The position numbers were made by a program, and so were the translations under genes. Below the pieces are notes generated by a model. It was not told the origin of the DNA. It did no database searches and saw only the letters and a list, made by a program, of their open reading frames with translations. Below are positions 26,124-35,127 of a stretch of 64,000 nt of DNA, piece by piece. Within the stretch, counting starts at the first letter, position 1. The number at the start of each line of letters is the position of its first letter. The stretch is from assembly GCF_900250075.1 (NCBI RefSeq), contig NZ_LT977071.1, forward strand, positions 2,127,901 to 2,191,900. The letters are read 5' to 3'. Source of the DNA: Cupriavidus taiwanensis. Its GTDB lineage: Bacteria; Pseudomonadota; Gammaproteobacteria; Burkholderiales; Burkholderiaceae.

Positions 26124-27788
26124 TCAGGCGCCGGCCGCCGCGCGCGCGCGGGCGACTTCCTGGTTGCGCAGGATAAAGCGCTGGACCTTGCCGCTGGGGG
26201 TCTTGGGCAGTTCGGCGACGAACTCGACCTCGCGCGGGTAGGCATGGGCGGCCAGGCGCTGGCGCACGTGCAGGCGCAGCGTTTCGGCCAACTCGGGCGA
26301 CCCCTGGTGGTGCGGGTCCAGCACCGCGAAGGCCTTGATCAGCTCGGTGCGCTCGGGGTCGGGCTTGCCGATCACCGCGGCCTCGACCACCGCCGGGTGC
26401 TCGATCAGCGCGCTTTCCACGTCGAACGGCCCCACCCGGTAGCCGGAGGTGGTGATGACGTCGTCGGCGCGGCCGATAAAGCTGATGCTACCGTCGTCGT
26501 TGAGCTCGGCGGAATCGCCGGTCAGGTAGTAGTCGCCGGCAAAGGCGCCGGTGGGCGTGCCGTGGTAGCCGCCGAACCAGCACATCGGCGAGCGCTTCAG
26601 GTCCAGCGCCAGCGTGCCCGGCTGGCCGGCCGGCAGTTCGCGCAGCGCGTCGTCGACCACCACCACGCGGTGCCCGGGGCTGGCAAAGCCGGCCGCGCCC
26701 ATGCGCACCGGGTGGGCCAGGGCGTGGTGGTTGCACAGCACCATGCCCAGCTCGGTCTGGCCATAGTGGTCGTGGATGGTGACGCCCAGCTCGCTGGCGA
26801 ACCAGCGGATCACTTCCGGGTTGAGCGGCTCGCCGGCGCTGCTGACGGCGCGCAGCTGCCCGCGCAGCGGGCCGGACACGGCCTCGCCCGCCGCGATCAG
26901 CAGCCGGTAGGCCGTGGGCGAGCCGGCCAGGTTGGTGATGCCGTATTTGCGGATCACGCGGCAGGTGCTGTCGACCGTGAACGGGCCGTCGTAGAACGTG
27001 GTGGCATGGCCCAGCGACAGCGGGCCGGTGACGGCGTAGTACAGGCCGTAGGCCCAGCCCGGATCGGCCAGGTTCCAGAACGCGTCGTCGTCGCGCAGGT
27101 CGACCGCGTCGCGCATATAGCCGGCAAACGCCGCAATGGCCTTGAGCGGCACCAGCAGCGGCTTGGCCGGGCCGGTGGTGCCGGAGGTGAACATCATCAG
27201 GAAGGGGTCGTCGCCGCGCCGCATCACCGGTGCGAACGATGCCGGCTGGCGTGCCAGTTCGGCCCAGAAGCTGAAGTCGCCCGCGCTCAGAGCGTGTTGC
27301 TCCGCGCTCCCTTGGGTGCCGGTTACCGTGACGATGGCGGGACAGCCGCCCACCTCGTCCAGCTTGGGCCGGTTGGCCGTATCGGTGACCACCACCTTTG
27401 CCCCCGACGCATTGAGCCGGTGTTCGATGGCCTTGGGCCCAAAGGCGGTAAACAGCGGCTGGTACACGGCCCCGGCGCGCCACGTGCCGAGGATTGTCAC
27501 CAGCAGTTCCGCGTTGCGCGGCAGCAGGCCCGCGACGCGGTCGCCCGGCTGCACGCCCTGCGCCGTGAGGAAGCCAGCGAACTGTGCCGACAGCGCCTGC
27601 AGCTCGGCGAAGGTCCAACTGCGCGCGTCGCCGTTGCGCCCTTCCCAGTTCAGCGCAATGCGGCCGGGCTGCGCGTGCCGGTCGCAGCATTCGACGCAGG
27701 CGTTCATTGCCGCCAGGCTGCCGTGCAGTTGCCGGGCCACGGCGTCGTCATAGGAAAATCCGTCGAAAGCTTGGGCGTAGTCGCGCAT
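26124..27788 (-). CDS. Acyl-CoA synthetase, AMP-forming (acetyl/propionyl-CoA-like)
   Basis: A 554-residue adenylate-forming enzyme that activates a carboxylate with ATP and couples it to CoA. P-loop motif A3 is FTSGTTGPAKPLLVP. The later signatures are SSAGEPLNPEVIRWF, DHYGQTELGMV (A5), YYLTGDSAELNDDG, GRADDVITTSGYRVGPFDVESAL (A7/A8) and the catalytic Lys in PKTPSGKVQRF near the C-terminus. This pattern is closest to acetyl-CoA synthetase-like and medium-chain acyl-CoA ligases; the exact acid is not deducible. ATG 27788 has AGGAGA six bases upstream, and the frame extends to 27860 without support. It stands alone, with no thiolase or dehydrogenase neighbours. Confidence 0.9.
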   Translation of the reverse strand: MRDYAQAFDGFSYDDAVARQLHGSLAAMNACVECCDRHAQPGRIALNWEGRNGDARSWTFAELQALSAQFAGFLTAQGVQPGDRVAGLLPRNAELLVTILGTWRAGAVYQPLFTAFGPKAIEHRLNASGAKVVVTDTANRPKLDEVGGCPAIVTVTGTQGSAEQHALSAGDFSFWAELARQPASFAPVMRRGDDPFLMMFTSGTTGPAKPLLVPLKAIAAFAGYMRDAVDLRDDDAFWNLADPGWAYGLYYAVTGPLSLGHATTFYDGPFTVDSTCRVIRKYGITNLAGSPTAYRLLIAAGEAVSGPLRGQLRAVSSAGEPLNPEVIRWFASELGVTIHDHYGQTELGMVLCNHHALAHPVRMGAAGFASPGHRVVVVDDALRELPAGQPGTLALDLKRSPMCWFGGYHGTPTGAFAGDYYLTGDSAELNDDGSISFIGRADDVITTSGYRVGPFDVESALIEHPAVVEAAVIGKPDPERTELIKAFAVLDPHHQGSPELAETLRLHVRQRLAAHAYPREVEFVAELPKTPSGKVQRFILRNQEVARARAAAGA

Positions 27789-28021
27789 TGGGTCTCCTGG
27801 ATCCGGCTTGTGCCTTGTAGTCGGTGGCCGTGCGCGTTGGCCGCGCCACGGCTGCCGCAAGAGTGTGCGCTACGGCCCGCCGATCCGGCAATAACCGTTT
27901 CCGCCAGCGCGGCTGACGGTTTTTGCCATCCCTGCCATGCGCATCAACGGCGCGCCCAGGCGCGCTTGACGCGGCGCCGCCGGCCCCACACGATACGGGC
28001 ATCACCTACGGGAGACAGCGC

Positions 28022-28696
28022 ATGTGCACCAACTATGCCCCGGTCCAGCGCCGCATCCTGCGGGAGATCTTCGGCGTGGAGCCACCCGCGGGCGTGTACA
28101 AGGCCGAGACCTACCCCGACTATGCGGCGCCGATCGTGCGTGCCGATGACGGCGGTGCGCGCAGCGCCGACCTGGCCGCGTTCGGCATGGTGCCGCGCGC
28201 GCGCATTCCACCCGGCGCACGGCGTTACGACACCACCAATGCCCGCAGCGAAACCGTGGGCGAGCGCCCCGCCTTTGCCCGCTACTGGCGCCAGGGCCAG
28301 CTCTGCCTGATACCGGCCACGGCGTTCTACGAGTTTGCGTACCCCGATAATGTGGCGGACGGTGCCGCGCCGGGCAAGCCGGTGCGCTGGCGCGTGTGGC
28401 TGCCCGGCGAGCCGGCCTTCGGCATTGCCGGGCTGTGGCGCGGCTGGCCGGACCAGGCGCTGTCCTTCACCATGCTGACGGTCAATTCGGCGCAGCACCC
28501 GCTGCTGCAGCGCTTCCACAAGCCGGGCGACGAGAAGCGCGCCGTGGTCATCGTGCCGCGCGCACAGTGGGACGACTGGCTGGCGTGCCGGGACCCCGAG
28601 ATCGCGCGTACCTTCCTGCGGCTGTTGCCCGCCGATGCCCTGCACGCCGAGCCGGCGCCCAAAGTGCAGGGAGCGCCCATTCCCGACGCGGATTAG
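28022..28696 (+). CDS. SOS response-associated peptidase, YedK/HMCES family
   Basis: A 224-residue SRAP-domain protein that forms a thiazolidine crosslink with abasic sites in single-stranded DNA and so shields them. The catalytic Cys2 (MCTNYAP) becomes N-terminal after Met removal. Other conserved features are the Asn in DTTNARSET, the Glu in ATAFYEFAY and the His in LLQRFHKPGDEKR. The ATG is the only start that exposes Cys2. An 11-base-loop hairpin with a weak T tract follows (28806-28830). No LexA box is obvious upstream. Confidence 0.9.
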   Translation: MCTNYAPVQRRILREIFGVEPPAGVYKAETYPDYAAPIVRADDGGARSADLAAFGMVPRARIPPGARRYDTTNARSETVGERPAFARYWRQGQLCLIPATAFYEFAYPDNVADGAAPGKPVRWRVWLPGEPAFGIAGLWRGWPDQALSFTMLTVNSAQHPLLQRFHKPGDEKRAVVIVPRAQWDDWLACRDPEIARTFLRLLPADALHAEPAPKVQGAPIPDAD

Positions 28697-28805
28697 CGCG
28701 ACCGGCGCGGCGGCGGCAAGGCTCGATCCGCCGCTGCCCTTGTCATGGCGATTTTCCCGACTACACTCGTTGCTGGACGCCGACGGGCGTCTGATTGCTG
28801 ATCGG

Positions 28806-28830
28806 GCCCCCGACCACCCCGGCCGGGGGC
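28806..28830 (+). terminator. Hairpin after the YedK gene
   Basis: GCCCCCG (28806-28812) pairs with CGGGGGC (28824-28830) across an 11-base loop, followed by TCGATTCTTT. It lies between convergent genes and is a plausible, though not ideal, intrinsic terminator. Confidence 0.5.
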
Positions 28831-28853
28831 TCGATTCTTTGCGCCGGTCCGGC

Positions 28854-31067
28854 TCAGAAGCGATAGGTGACCGTGCCCACCACCGTGCGGCGCGCGCCGA
28901 AATAGCAGTCGCCGCGGGCGAGGCAGGTGGTCAGGAACTGCTTGTCGAACAGGTTGTTGGCGTTCAGCGCGACCCGCAGCGGGCCGTGGTCATAGGCGAT
29001 CATGGCGTCGTACAGCGTCACGCCGCCAACGCGGTTCTGGTCGTTGCCGTCATAGCTGGGCCCGACGTAGCGCAAGCCGCCGCCCGCCACGAAGCCCGGG
29101 ATCCCGAACAGCTTGAAGCGATAGTTGGCCCACAACGACGCCATGTTCGACGGCGTGCTCGCCAGCTTCTTGCCGACCTCGGCCGGGGTGCCGTCGATCA
29201 CGCGCGCATCCAGGTAGGTGTAGGTCGCGATCAGGTCCAGCCGGTTCGTCAGCGAAGCCAGGGCCTCCACCTCGATGCCGCGCGTGCGTGCTTCGCCCAC
29301 CTGCACCGAATCCGGAATGCCGTTGACCACGCCGGCGGTCTTGCGGTTCTTCTCGCGCATGTCGAATGCCGCGATGGTCAGCGTCGCGTTCTTGCCGGGC
29401 GGCTGGTACTTGATGCCCGCCTCCCATTGCGAGCCGCGCAGCGGCTTGAAGGCCTGGTTGGCCTTGTTGAAGCCGGCCAGCCCCTGGAACGACTCGGAGT
29501 AGCTGACGTACGGGTTCAGGCCGATGTCCGAGCGGTACATCAGGCCGGCGCGCTTGGTCAGTTCGCTGTCGTCGCGGCTGGCCGACGGCGTGTTGTCCTG
29601 CGCGGCGCGCGACCAGTCATAGCGCAGCCCCAGCATCAGCAGCCACTTGTTCCAGGCCAGCTGGTCCTGCACGTACAGGCCGGTTTGCGCCTGCGTGGCA
29701 GGGCTCAGCGAGCGCGTGCCCGGCGGCGTGAAATTGCCGTAGACCGGGTTGAACACATCGAGCGGCGCGGCGGAACCGCCCACGCCGGTGGTCCCCGTGA
29801 TTTCAGCGTGCTGGTAGTCAACGCCCGTCAGCAGCGTGTGCTGGATCGGGCCGGTGCGGAAGTTGGTCTGTGCCTGCGTGTCGACCGCGAACGAATTCAG
29901 CGTCGGCTGATTCACGTAGACGGTGCGGTTCATCAGCGTGTTGCTGCCCGGCACCCAGCCGCGATTTGCATCGTTGAATCGCGCGTAGATGCTGCGGTAG
30001 TCCACCGAACTGTGCGAGTAGCGCAGGTTCTGCCGCACCGTCACAGTGTCGTTGAACTTGTGCTGGAATTCGTAGCCGACCGACTGCTGCTCAGCGGTGT
30101 AGCGGTCAAAGCCGGGTTCGCTGATGAACAGGTGGTCGGGAATCTGCCCGCCCGGGTTCGGGTACAGCGTGCCGCGCCACGGGAAGAATCCGACCGAAGT
30201 CCCGCTCACGTCGCGCTGGAAGTTGGCCAGCAGCGTCAGCGAGGTGTCCTGGGTCGGCCGCCATGTCAGCGACGGCGCGAGCAGGTAGCGGTTGTCCTGC
30301 ACGTAGTCGACCTGCGTGTCGCTGTCGCGCGCCAGCGCCACCAGTCGGTACAACCACTTGCCGTCCGCATCGAGCGGGCCGGTCACGTCCGCCTGCACCT
30401 GCTTGCGGTTGTAGTTGCCGAACTGCACCCCGATCTCGCGCGCCGCTTCCGCCTGCGGACGCTTGCTGACCAGGTTCAGGATGCCGCCGACCGCGCCCTG
30501 GCCGAACAGCATCGACGACGGCCCGCGCAGCACATCGATGCGCTCCAGGGCGTATACGTCGGGACGCACGTTGTTGTAGAAGCCGACCTGGTTCAGCAAG
30601 CCATCGCGATACTGCGTGAAGTCCGTGCCTCGGAACTTGCCCCAATCACCGCGCGCGTCATTGCCGAACGGGCCGGCATAGACCCCGGCGCTGTAGCCGA
30701 TGGCCTGCTGCACGGTCTGCGCACCCTGCGCTTCCATGCGGTCGCGCGTGATGACGGTGATCGACTGGGGCGTCTCCATCACCGGCGTGTCGGTCTTGGT
30801 GGCGGTGGCGCTGCGTTTCGCCACAAAGCCATGGACCGGGCCGGTGGCGCTTTCATCCTCGCTGCTGGCGCGCACCGTGACCGCCGGCAGTTCCGCCGCG
30901 GCTGCGGCCGCCGGCGCGGCAGGCACAGGGCTTTCGCCGGACTGCGCAAACACGCCGCCGGCCTGCAGGCTCAGCACGAGGGTGGTCAGGGAAAGACGGC
31001 ATGGGGTGACAAGCGCGGAGCGGGCAAAGCGCGGCTTCGCCCGACGGTTCGGGTGCAGAGACATCAC
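28854..31067 (-). CDS. TonB-dependent siderophore receptor
   Basis: A 737-residue outer-membrane receptor for a ferric siderophore, powered by TonB. After a long basic signal peptide (cleavage near GGVFAQS) and a low-complexity Ala/Pro linker comes the plug (about 85-210: TPQSITVITRDRMEAQGAQTV, YRDGLLNQVGFYNN, LRGPSSMLFGQGAVGG). The 22-strand barrel ends in VVGTVTYRF with a terminal Phe, as required for assembly. The plug resembles FhuE/FpvA/FoxA-type receptors, suggesting a hydroxamate siderophore; this is tentative. A Fur-like site is 63 bases upstream (31130-31144). No biosynthesis or sigma/anti-sigma genes are adjacent. Confidence 0.92.
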   Translation of the reverse strand: MMSLHPNRRAKPRFARSALVTPCRLSLTTLVLSLQAGGVFAQSGESPVPAAPAAAAAAELPAVTVRASSEDESATGPVHGFVAKRSATATKTDTPVMETPQSITVITRDRMEAQGAQTVQQAIGYSAGVYAGPFGNDARGDWGKFRGTDFTQYRDGLLNQVGFYNNVRPDVYALERIDVLRGPSSMLFGQGAVGGILNLVSKRPQAEAAREIGVQFGNYNRKQVQADVTGPLDADGKWLYRLVALARDSDTQVDYVQDNRYLLAPSLTWRPTQDTSLTLLANFQRDVSGTSVGFFPWRGTLYPNPGGQIPDHLFISEPGFDRYTAEQQSVGYEFQHKFNDTVTVRQNLRYSHSSVDYRSIYARFNDANRGWVPGSNTLMNRTVYVNQPTLNSFAVDTQAQTNFRTGPIQHTLLTGVDYQHAEITGTTGVGGSAAPLDVFNPVYGNFTPPGTRSLSPATQAQTGLYVQDQLAWNKWLLMLGLRYDWSRAAQDNTPSASRDDSELTKRAGLMYRSDIGLNPYVSYSESFQGLAGFNKANQAFKPLRGSQWEAGIKYQPPGKNATLTIAAFDMREKNRKTAGVVNGIPDSVQVGEARTRGIEVEALASLTNRLDLIATYTYLDARVIDGTPAEVGKKLASTPSNMASLWANYRFKLFGIPGFVAGGGLRYVGPSYDGNDQNRVGGVTLYDAMIAYDHGPLRVALNANNLFDKQFLTTCLARGDCYFGARRTVVGTVTYRF

Positions 31068-31129
31068 TCAGGGGGTCAAATTGTGGCGGTGCCGCCAAGC
31101 GGCATCACAAGTGGAAAATTCTGAATTAC

Positions 31130-31144
31130 GAATAGGAATGATTC
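31130..31144 (-). promoter_or_regulatory. Fur-like site before the first TonB receptor
   Basis: GAATAGGAATGATTC lies in a larger palindrome, ACGAAT-N7-ATTCGT (31128-31146). Twelve of its 15 positions match the site before the second receptor at 61817-61831. Iron-responsive repression is inferred from this and from the gene type. Confidence 0.5.
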
Positions 31145-31269
31145 GTGATTACATCAGAATTGTAGCTGAATGTGTCAGACACGAGACATATGATCCGCAC
31201 TTTTCGTGGGATTCTTTGTCCGGGTGACCGATTTTCCGCTTTGTACGATGTCAGCCACGCATTTTTACG

Positions 31270-31313
31270 CTGTAGCATAAAAATATTGCTCGCCTTATTT
31301 TCTGCTGCTACAG
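31270..31313 (+). promoter_or_regulatory. Inverted repeat before brnT, candidate BrnA operator
   Basis: CTGTAGCA (31270-31277) and TGCTACAG (31306-31313) are perfect 8-base complements separated by 28 AT-rich bases, nine bases before the toxin start. Type II antitoxins bind such repeats to autoregulate; BrnA with its C-terminal DNA-binding domain is the natural candidate. Confidence 0.5.
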
Positions 31314-31322
31314 TAAATCCGA

Positions 31323-31724
31323 ATGGAAATCGAGTTTGACTTGGCAAAGGACGCCATCAACCAACGTCATCACGGGTTGTCACTGGCCGCTGCAGGGTTG
31401 ACTGACTTCGATAACGCCCTCCTGAAAATCGATGACCGCAAGCCGTACGGCGAAGCCCGTTACATCGCCTATGGACCGATTGGTACGCGCCTGTATTGCC
31501 TGGTATTCACGATGCATGGCGACACACTCTGGGCAATCAGCCTGCGTAAAGCCAATTCAAGAGAGCTGCGAGACTATGAACAGGAAACCAGACCTCATCC
31601 GCCCCACCCCGGAAGAAGACGCCGCCATCTCGCAAGGGATTGCGCAAGACCCCGATGCGACGTCCGTGCCGACAGAGCAGTTCGGGAAGTTGCGCCCGGC
31701 ACGGGAACTGCTCGGCAACGATAA
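31323..31724 (+). CDS. brnT: BrnT-family toxin with extended C-terminus
   Basis: The toxin of a type II BrnT/BrnA pair, a RelE-fold ribonuclease that stops translation. The N-terminus EIEFDLAKDAINQRHHGLSL matches the BrnT signature (FDxxK...N..KHGvsF), and the C-terminal part of the domain is LVFTMHGDTLWAISLRKANSRELRDYEQ, with the Arg-Lys and Arg-Glu residues of the active face. A usual BrnT ends at about 90-95 residues near the YE motif. Here the frame runs on to 133 residues and overlaps brnA by 149 bases in another frame. The extra 45 residues are Arg/Pro-rich (PHPPHPGRRRRH), as expected from an out-of-frame reading. Confidence 0.82.
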   Translation: MEIEFDLAKDAINQRHHGLSLAAAGLTDFDNALLKIDDRKPYGEARYIAYGPIGTRLYCLVFTMHGDTLWAISLRKANSRELRDYEQETRPHPPHPGRRRRHLARDCARPRCDVRADRAVREVAPGTGTARQR

Positions 31725-31914
31725 AGCCGATGCACTGGCTAAACGTCGCGGCAGGCCTGCCAAACCGGCCGGCGAGCGCAAGGTCAATCAGACGCTGCGC
31801 ATCGATCCCGACGTGCTGGCCGCCTACAAGGCAACCGGCAGCGGCTGGCAAACACTGATGAATGAGGCCCTGCGCGACTATGCGGCGGCGCGCCGGATGC
31901 TGCCCCGGCGCTAG
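31576..31914 (+). CDS. brnA: BrnA-family antitoxin
   Basis: A 112-residue antitoxin that should bind and neutralise BrnT and repress the operon. The N-terminal half is acidic and flexible (PTPEEDAAISQGIAQDPDAT) and contacts the toxin. The C-terminal half is a ribbon-helix-helix-like domain (GERKVNQTLRIDPDVLAAYKATGSGWQTLMNEALRDY), typical of BrnA (COG3514). ATG 31576 lies inside the end of brnT. No good ribosome-binding site precedes it, so translation is likely coupled to the toxin, as in other brnTA pairs where the toxin gene comes first. Confidence 0.86.
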   Translation: MNRKPDLIRPTPEEDAAISQGIAQDPDATSVPTEQFGKLRPARELLGNDKADALAKRRGRPAKPAGERKVNQTLRIDPDVLAAYKATGSGWQTLMNEALRDYAAARRMLPRR

Positions 31915-31929
31915 TGCCGGACGATCCCG

Positions 31930-32478
31930 TCATTCGCCCTGCAAACGGCCAAGGAACCGCCTGCCCGCCTCGATCACCGCGCTGTCCGGCTGCATCTGGT
32001 AGCGCACGATCATGCCCTCGATGCACAGCATCGCCTCCGCCGCCACCGCCTGTGGCGCGCGCAGGCCGAGGCGCGCCGCGAGGTCGGCGACGAACGCCTC
32101 GAGGTCGGCCTTGTGGGCCGCCGCCTGCTGCTGCGCCTCGGCGTCGCCGCCGGCCTCGGCCACCACGTTGATGAAAGCGCAGCCGCGGAAGTCGCGGCCG
32201 AACCAGTCGGCCAGCGCGTCGGCGATCACGTCAAGGCGGGGCCGCTCGGCAAGGCGGGCTTCCACGTCCTGGCGGAACCACGCCATCCACTCGTCATGCC
32301 GGCGCGCCAGGAACGCCGCGATCAGCGCGTTCTTGGAGGCGAAATGCCGGTAGAGCGACATCTTGGCGACGCCGGATTCGGCAATGATCCGGTCGATGCC
32401 GGTGGCGCGGTAGCCCTCCTGGTAGAACAGGCGGGCGGCGGTGTCGAGAATGCGGTCGCGGGCGGAAGGCGTGGCCAT
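31930..32478 (-). CDS. TetR/AcrR regulator, likely controlling itself and the DUF1348 gene
   Basis: A 182-residue repressor. The DNA-binding domain (residues 5-55) has ILDTAARLFYQEGYRATGIDRIIAESGVAKMSLYRHFASKNAL, a well-conserved TetR_N. The C-terminal domain carries the WFGRDFRGCAFINVVAEAGGD motif of a common proteobacterial AcrR subfamily. ATG 32478 is used; the frame opens seven codons earlier. A palindrome, AGACAGACCTGTCT (32564-32577), lies 86 bases upstream and matches, at 13 of 14 positions, two sites before the DUF1348 gene at 36954-37433. Autoregulation plus control of that distant gene is inferred. Confidence 0.88.
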   Translation of the reverse strand: MATPSARDRILDTAARLFYQEGYRATGIDRIIAESGVAKMSLYRHFASKNALIAAFLARRHDEWMAWFRQDVEARLAERPRLDVIADALADWFGRDFRGCAFINVVAEAGGDAEAQQQAAAHKADLEAFVADLAARLGLRAPQAVAAEAMLCIEGMIVRYQMQPDSAVIEAGRRFLGRLQGE

Positions 32479-32563
32479 GTGATGCAAGCGGGGTAGCAAG
32501 AACAGGAGAAGCGCCCGGGGCTGCGCTAAGCCCCGCCCCGGGCCTGTGCTTCGATACTATGAC

Positions 32564-32577
32564 AGACAGACCTGTCT
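32564..32577 (-). promoter_or_regulatory. Palindromic operator upstream of the TetR gene
   Basis: AGACAGACCTGTCT, one base from the perfect palindrome AGACAGATCTGTCT found at 37507-37520. It stands between the end of the flavoprotein gene and the start of the TetR gene. Confidence 0.6.
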
Positions 32578-32591
32578 AGCAATGGCCGCGA

Positions 32592-33983
32592 TCAGCCTTC
32601 CAGCTGGGCGGCCGCATCGCGCAGCGCCGTGCGCAAGCCCTCTTCCACCACCGGGTGGTAGAACGGCATGGTCAGCATCTGCGCGATGGTCAGCCCCTGC
32701 TGGTACGACCATGCCAGCAGGTGGGCGATATTCTCGGCGCGCGGGCCGGTCCATTCGGCGCCCAGGAAGCGGCCCGTGGCCTGGTCGGCATAGACGTGCA
32801 TCAGCCCCCGGTTCTTCAGCATGACGCGGCTGCGGCCCTGGTCTTCAAAGCTCACCTCACCGGTGACGAAGCTGCCCTCGGCCAGGTCCGCATAGCGCTG
32901 ACCGACCATCGCGATCTGCGGGTCGGTGAACACCACCGCGATCGGCGCGCGACGCGCCAGCGGCTTCACCTGCGGATAGCTGGCGGCGTTCTCGCCGGCG
33001 GCCTTGCCCTCGTCCGCGGCCTCATGCAGCAGCGGCAGGATGTTGTTGGCATCGCCGGCGATAAAGACCGGCGCGTTGCCGCACTGGAGCGTGTGCGCGT
33101 CGAACAGCGGCACGCCGCGCGCATCCAGCGCCAGGCCGGTGTTCTCCAGGGCCAGGCCGCGCACATTGGGCGCGCGTCCGGTGGCTGCCAGCGCGTAGTC
33201 GAAGCGCTCGGTCACGCTGCGGCCTTCGCGGTCGAGGTAGGTCACCACCACCTGGTCGCCGTCGCGGCCCATGTCGGTCACCTGCGCGTCAGGATCGAGG
33301 TAGAACTCCTGGTTGAAGTTGCGCGCCGCGTCGGCGCGGATCACCGGGTCGGTCAGCGGCCCGAGCGAGCCGCTGACGCCGAACACGCGCACCCGCACCC
33401 CCAGCCGCGACAGCGCCTGGCCCAGCTCCAGCCCGATCACGCCGGGGCCGAACACCACCACGCTGCCGGGCAGGTCCTGCCACGAGAACACATCGTCATT
33501 GACGATCAGGCGGTCGCCGAACACCTTGAACGGCGCCGGCAGCACCGGCGTGGAACCCGTGGCGATGACCACGCGGCTGGCGCGCACGGTGGTGTGCCCA
33601 TCCACCTCCAGCGTGGTGGTGTCGATAAAGCGGGCATAGCCCCGAATGCGGTCGGCCGGCGCGATGCTCTCCATGCCGCGCACCACGAAGCCGACAAAGC
33701 GGTCGCGCTCGCTGCGCACGCGCGCCATCACCTCGCGGCCATCGACGCGGATCTGGCCGTCGACATGCACGCCGAACGGCGCGGTGTGGCGCAGTTCATG
33801 CGCGGCCTCGGCGGCGGCGATCAGCAGCTTGGAGGGCATGCAGCCCACGCGGGCACAGGTGGTGCCGTAGGGGCCGCCTTCGATGATCACGGCGCGCTTG
33901 CCGGCCGCAATCGCGGCGCGGTAGGCGGCAAGGCCGGCGGTGCCTGCGCCGATCACGGCGACGTCGGTCTGGATGGTGGTCAT
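32592..33983 (-). CDS. Dihydrolipoamide dehydrogenase-like flavoprotein disulfide reductase
   Basis: A 463-residue FAD- and NAD(P)-dependent class I pyridine nucleotide-disulfide oxidoreductase. The FAD motif is VAVIGAGTAGLAA. The redox pair is C43 and C48 in TTCARVGCMPSK. The second Rossmann motif is VVVFGPGVIGLELGQAL, and FIAGDANN marks the FAD ribityl site. The C-terminal interface carries the catalytic His-Glu in FYHPVVEEGLR. It lacks a lipoyl partner nearby and belongs to the Lpd-like branch that often works with thiol-peroxidase systems; the peroxiredoxin-glutaredoxin gene is the next upstream gene on the same strand. Start ATG 33983 is chosen at the canonical N-terminus. Confidence 0.88.
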   Translation of the reverse strand: MTTIQTDVAVIGAGTAGLAAYRAAIAAGKRAVIIEGGPYGTTCARVGCMPSKLLIAAAEAAHELRHTAPFGVHVDGQIRVDGREVMARVRSERDRFVGFVVRGMESIAPADRIRGYARFIDTTTLEVDGHTTVRASRVVIATGSTPVLPAPFKVFGDRLIVNDDVFSWQDLPGSVVVFGPGVIGLELGQALSRLGVRVRVFGVSGSLGPLTDPVIRADAARNFNQEFYLDPDAQVTDMGRDGDQVVVTYLDREGRSVTERFDYALAATGRAPNVRGLALENTGLALDARGVPLFDAHTLQCGNAPVFIAGDANNILPLLHEAADEGKAAGENAASYPQVKPLARRAPIAVVFTDPQIAMVGQRYADLAEGSFVTGEVSFEDQGRSRVMLKNRGLMHVYADQATGRFLGAEWTGPRAENIAHLLAWSYQQGLTIAQMLTMPFYHPVVEEGLRTALRDAAAQLEG

Positions 33984-34140
33984 GGCGGTGGTTCCTTTGT
34001 GTTCTGAAGCGTCAGGCTGGGTCAATCAGCGGGCTGGATGGCGCCGCCCGGGGCGGATTCGCGGGCAAGGCGGCGCAATCGGGTCCGGCGACTGCCGGCC
34101 CCGTGGCTCGGGGCAAGAATGGGAATCAGCTGATTGCAGC

Positions 34141-34872
<732 letters not shown>

Positions 34873-34962
34873 CAGTTCACTCCTGGTTCTGGATCGGGTT
34901 GGTTTCAGCTGCGGGTTGCAGCGAAGGCCCCATTCTGGAGACCGGGAAGTGATTTGTACAAT

Positions 34963-34983
34963 TCATCGTATCAACAGCGATGA
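34963..34983 (-). promoter_or_regulatory. LysR-type palindrome upstream of the Prx-Grx gene (OxyR candidate)
   Basis: TCATCG-N9-CGATGA is a perfect 6-base interrupted palindrome about 90-110 bases before the peroxiredoxin start. Immediately beyond it, ATAG-N7-CAAT on the minus strand loosely follows the OxyR tetranucleotide pattern. Weak evidence, offered because the gene type makes OxyR plausible. Confidence 0.3.
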
Positions 34984-35127
34984 TTGCCAAAGACTATGAT
35001 TAGGGCATAGGCACCGCCTATCGGCCCGGAAGCCGTCTGGCCCGCGCGGACGAAAAAGCATATTTTTTCGGGAAAACCCCGGGGAGTGCCCTATCATGCG
35101 GCATCTCCTCCGATTCCCTTCTTCGCA

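Noticed and set aside
26073..28310. Long + strand open frame opposite the acyl-CoA synthetase
   Set aside because: Composition is that of an antisense frame, and it runs out of frame into the YedK gene.
28635..31124. 829-codon + strand open frame opposite the first TonB receptor
   Set aside because: Antisense shadow; no family motif and poor composition.
34991..35030. Full four-tetrad OxyR site upstream of the Prx-Grx gene
   Set aside because: Only ATAG and CAAT match at the right spacing; the next two tetrads are poor, so I report only the nearby palindrome at low confidence.
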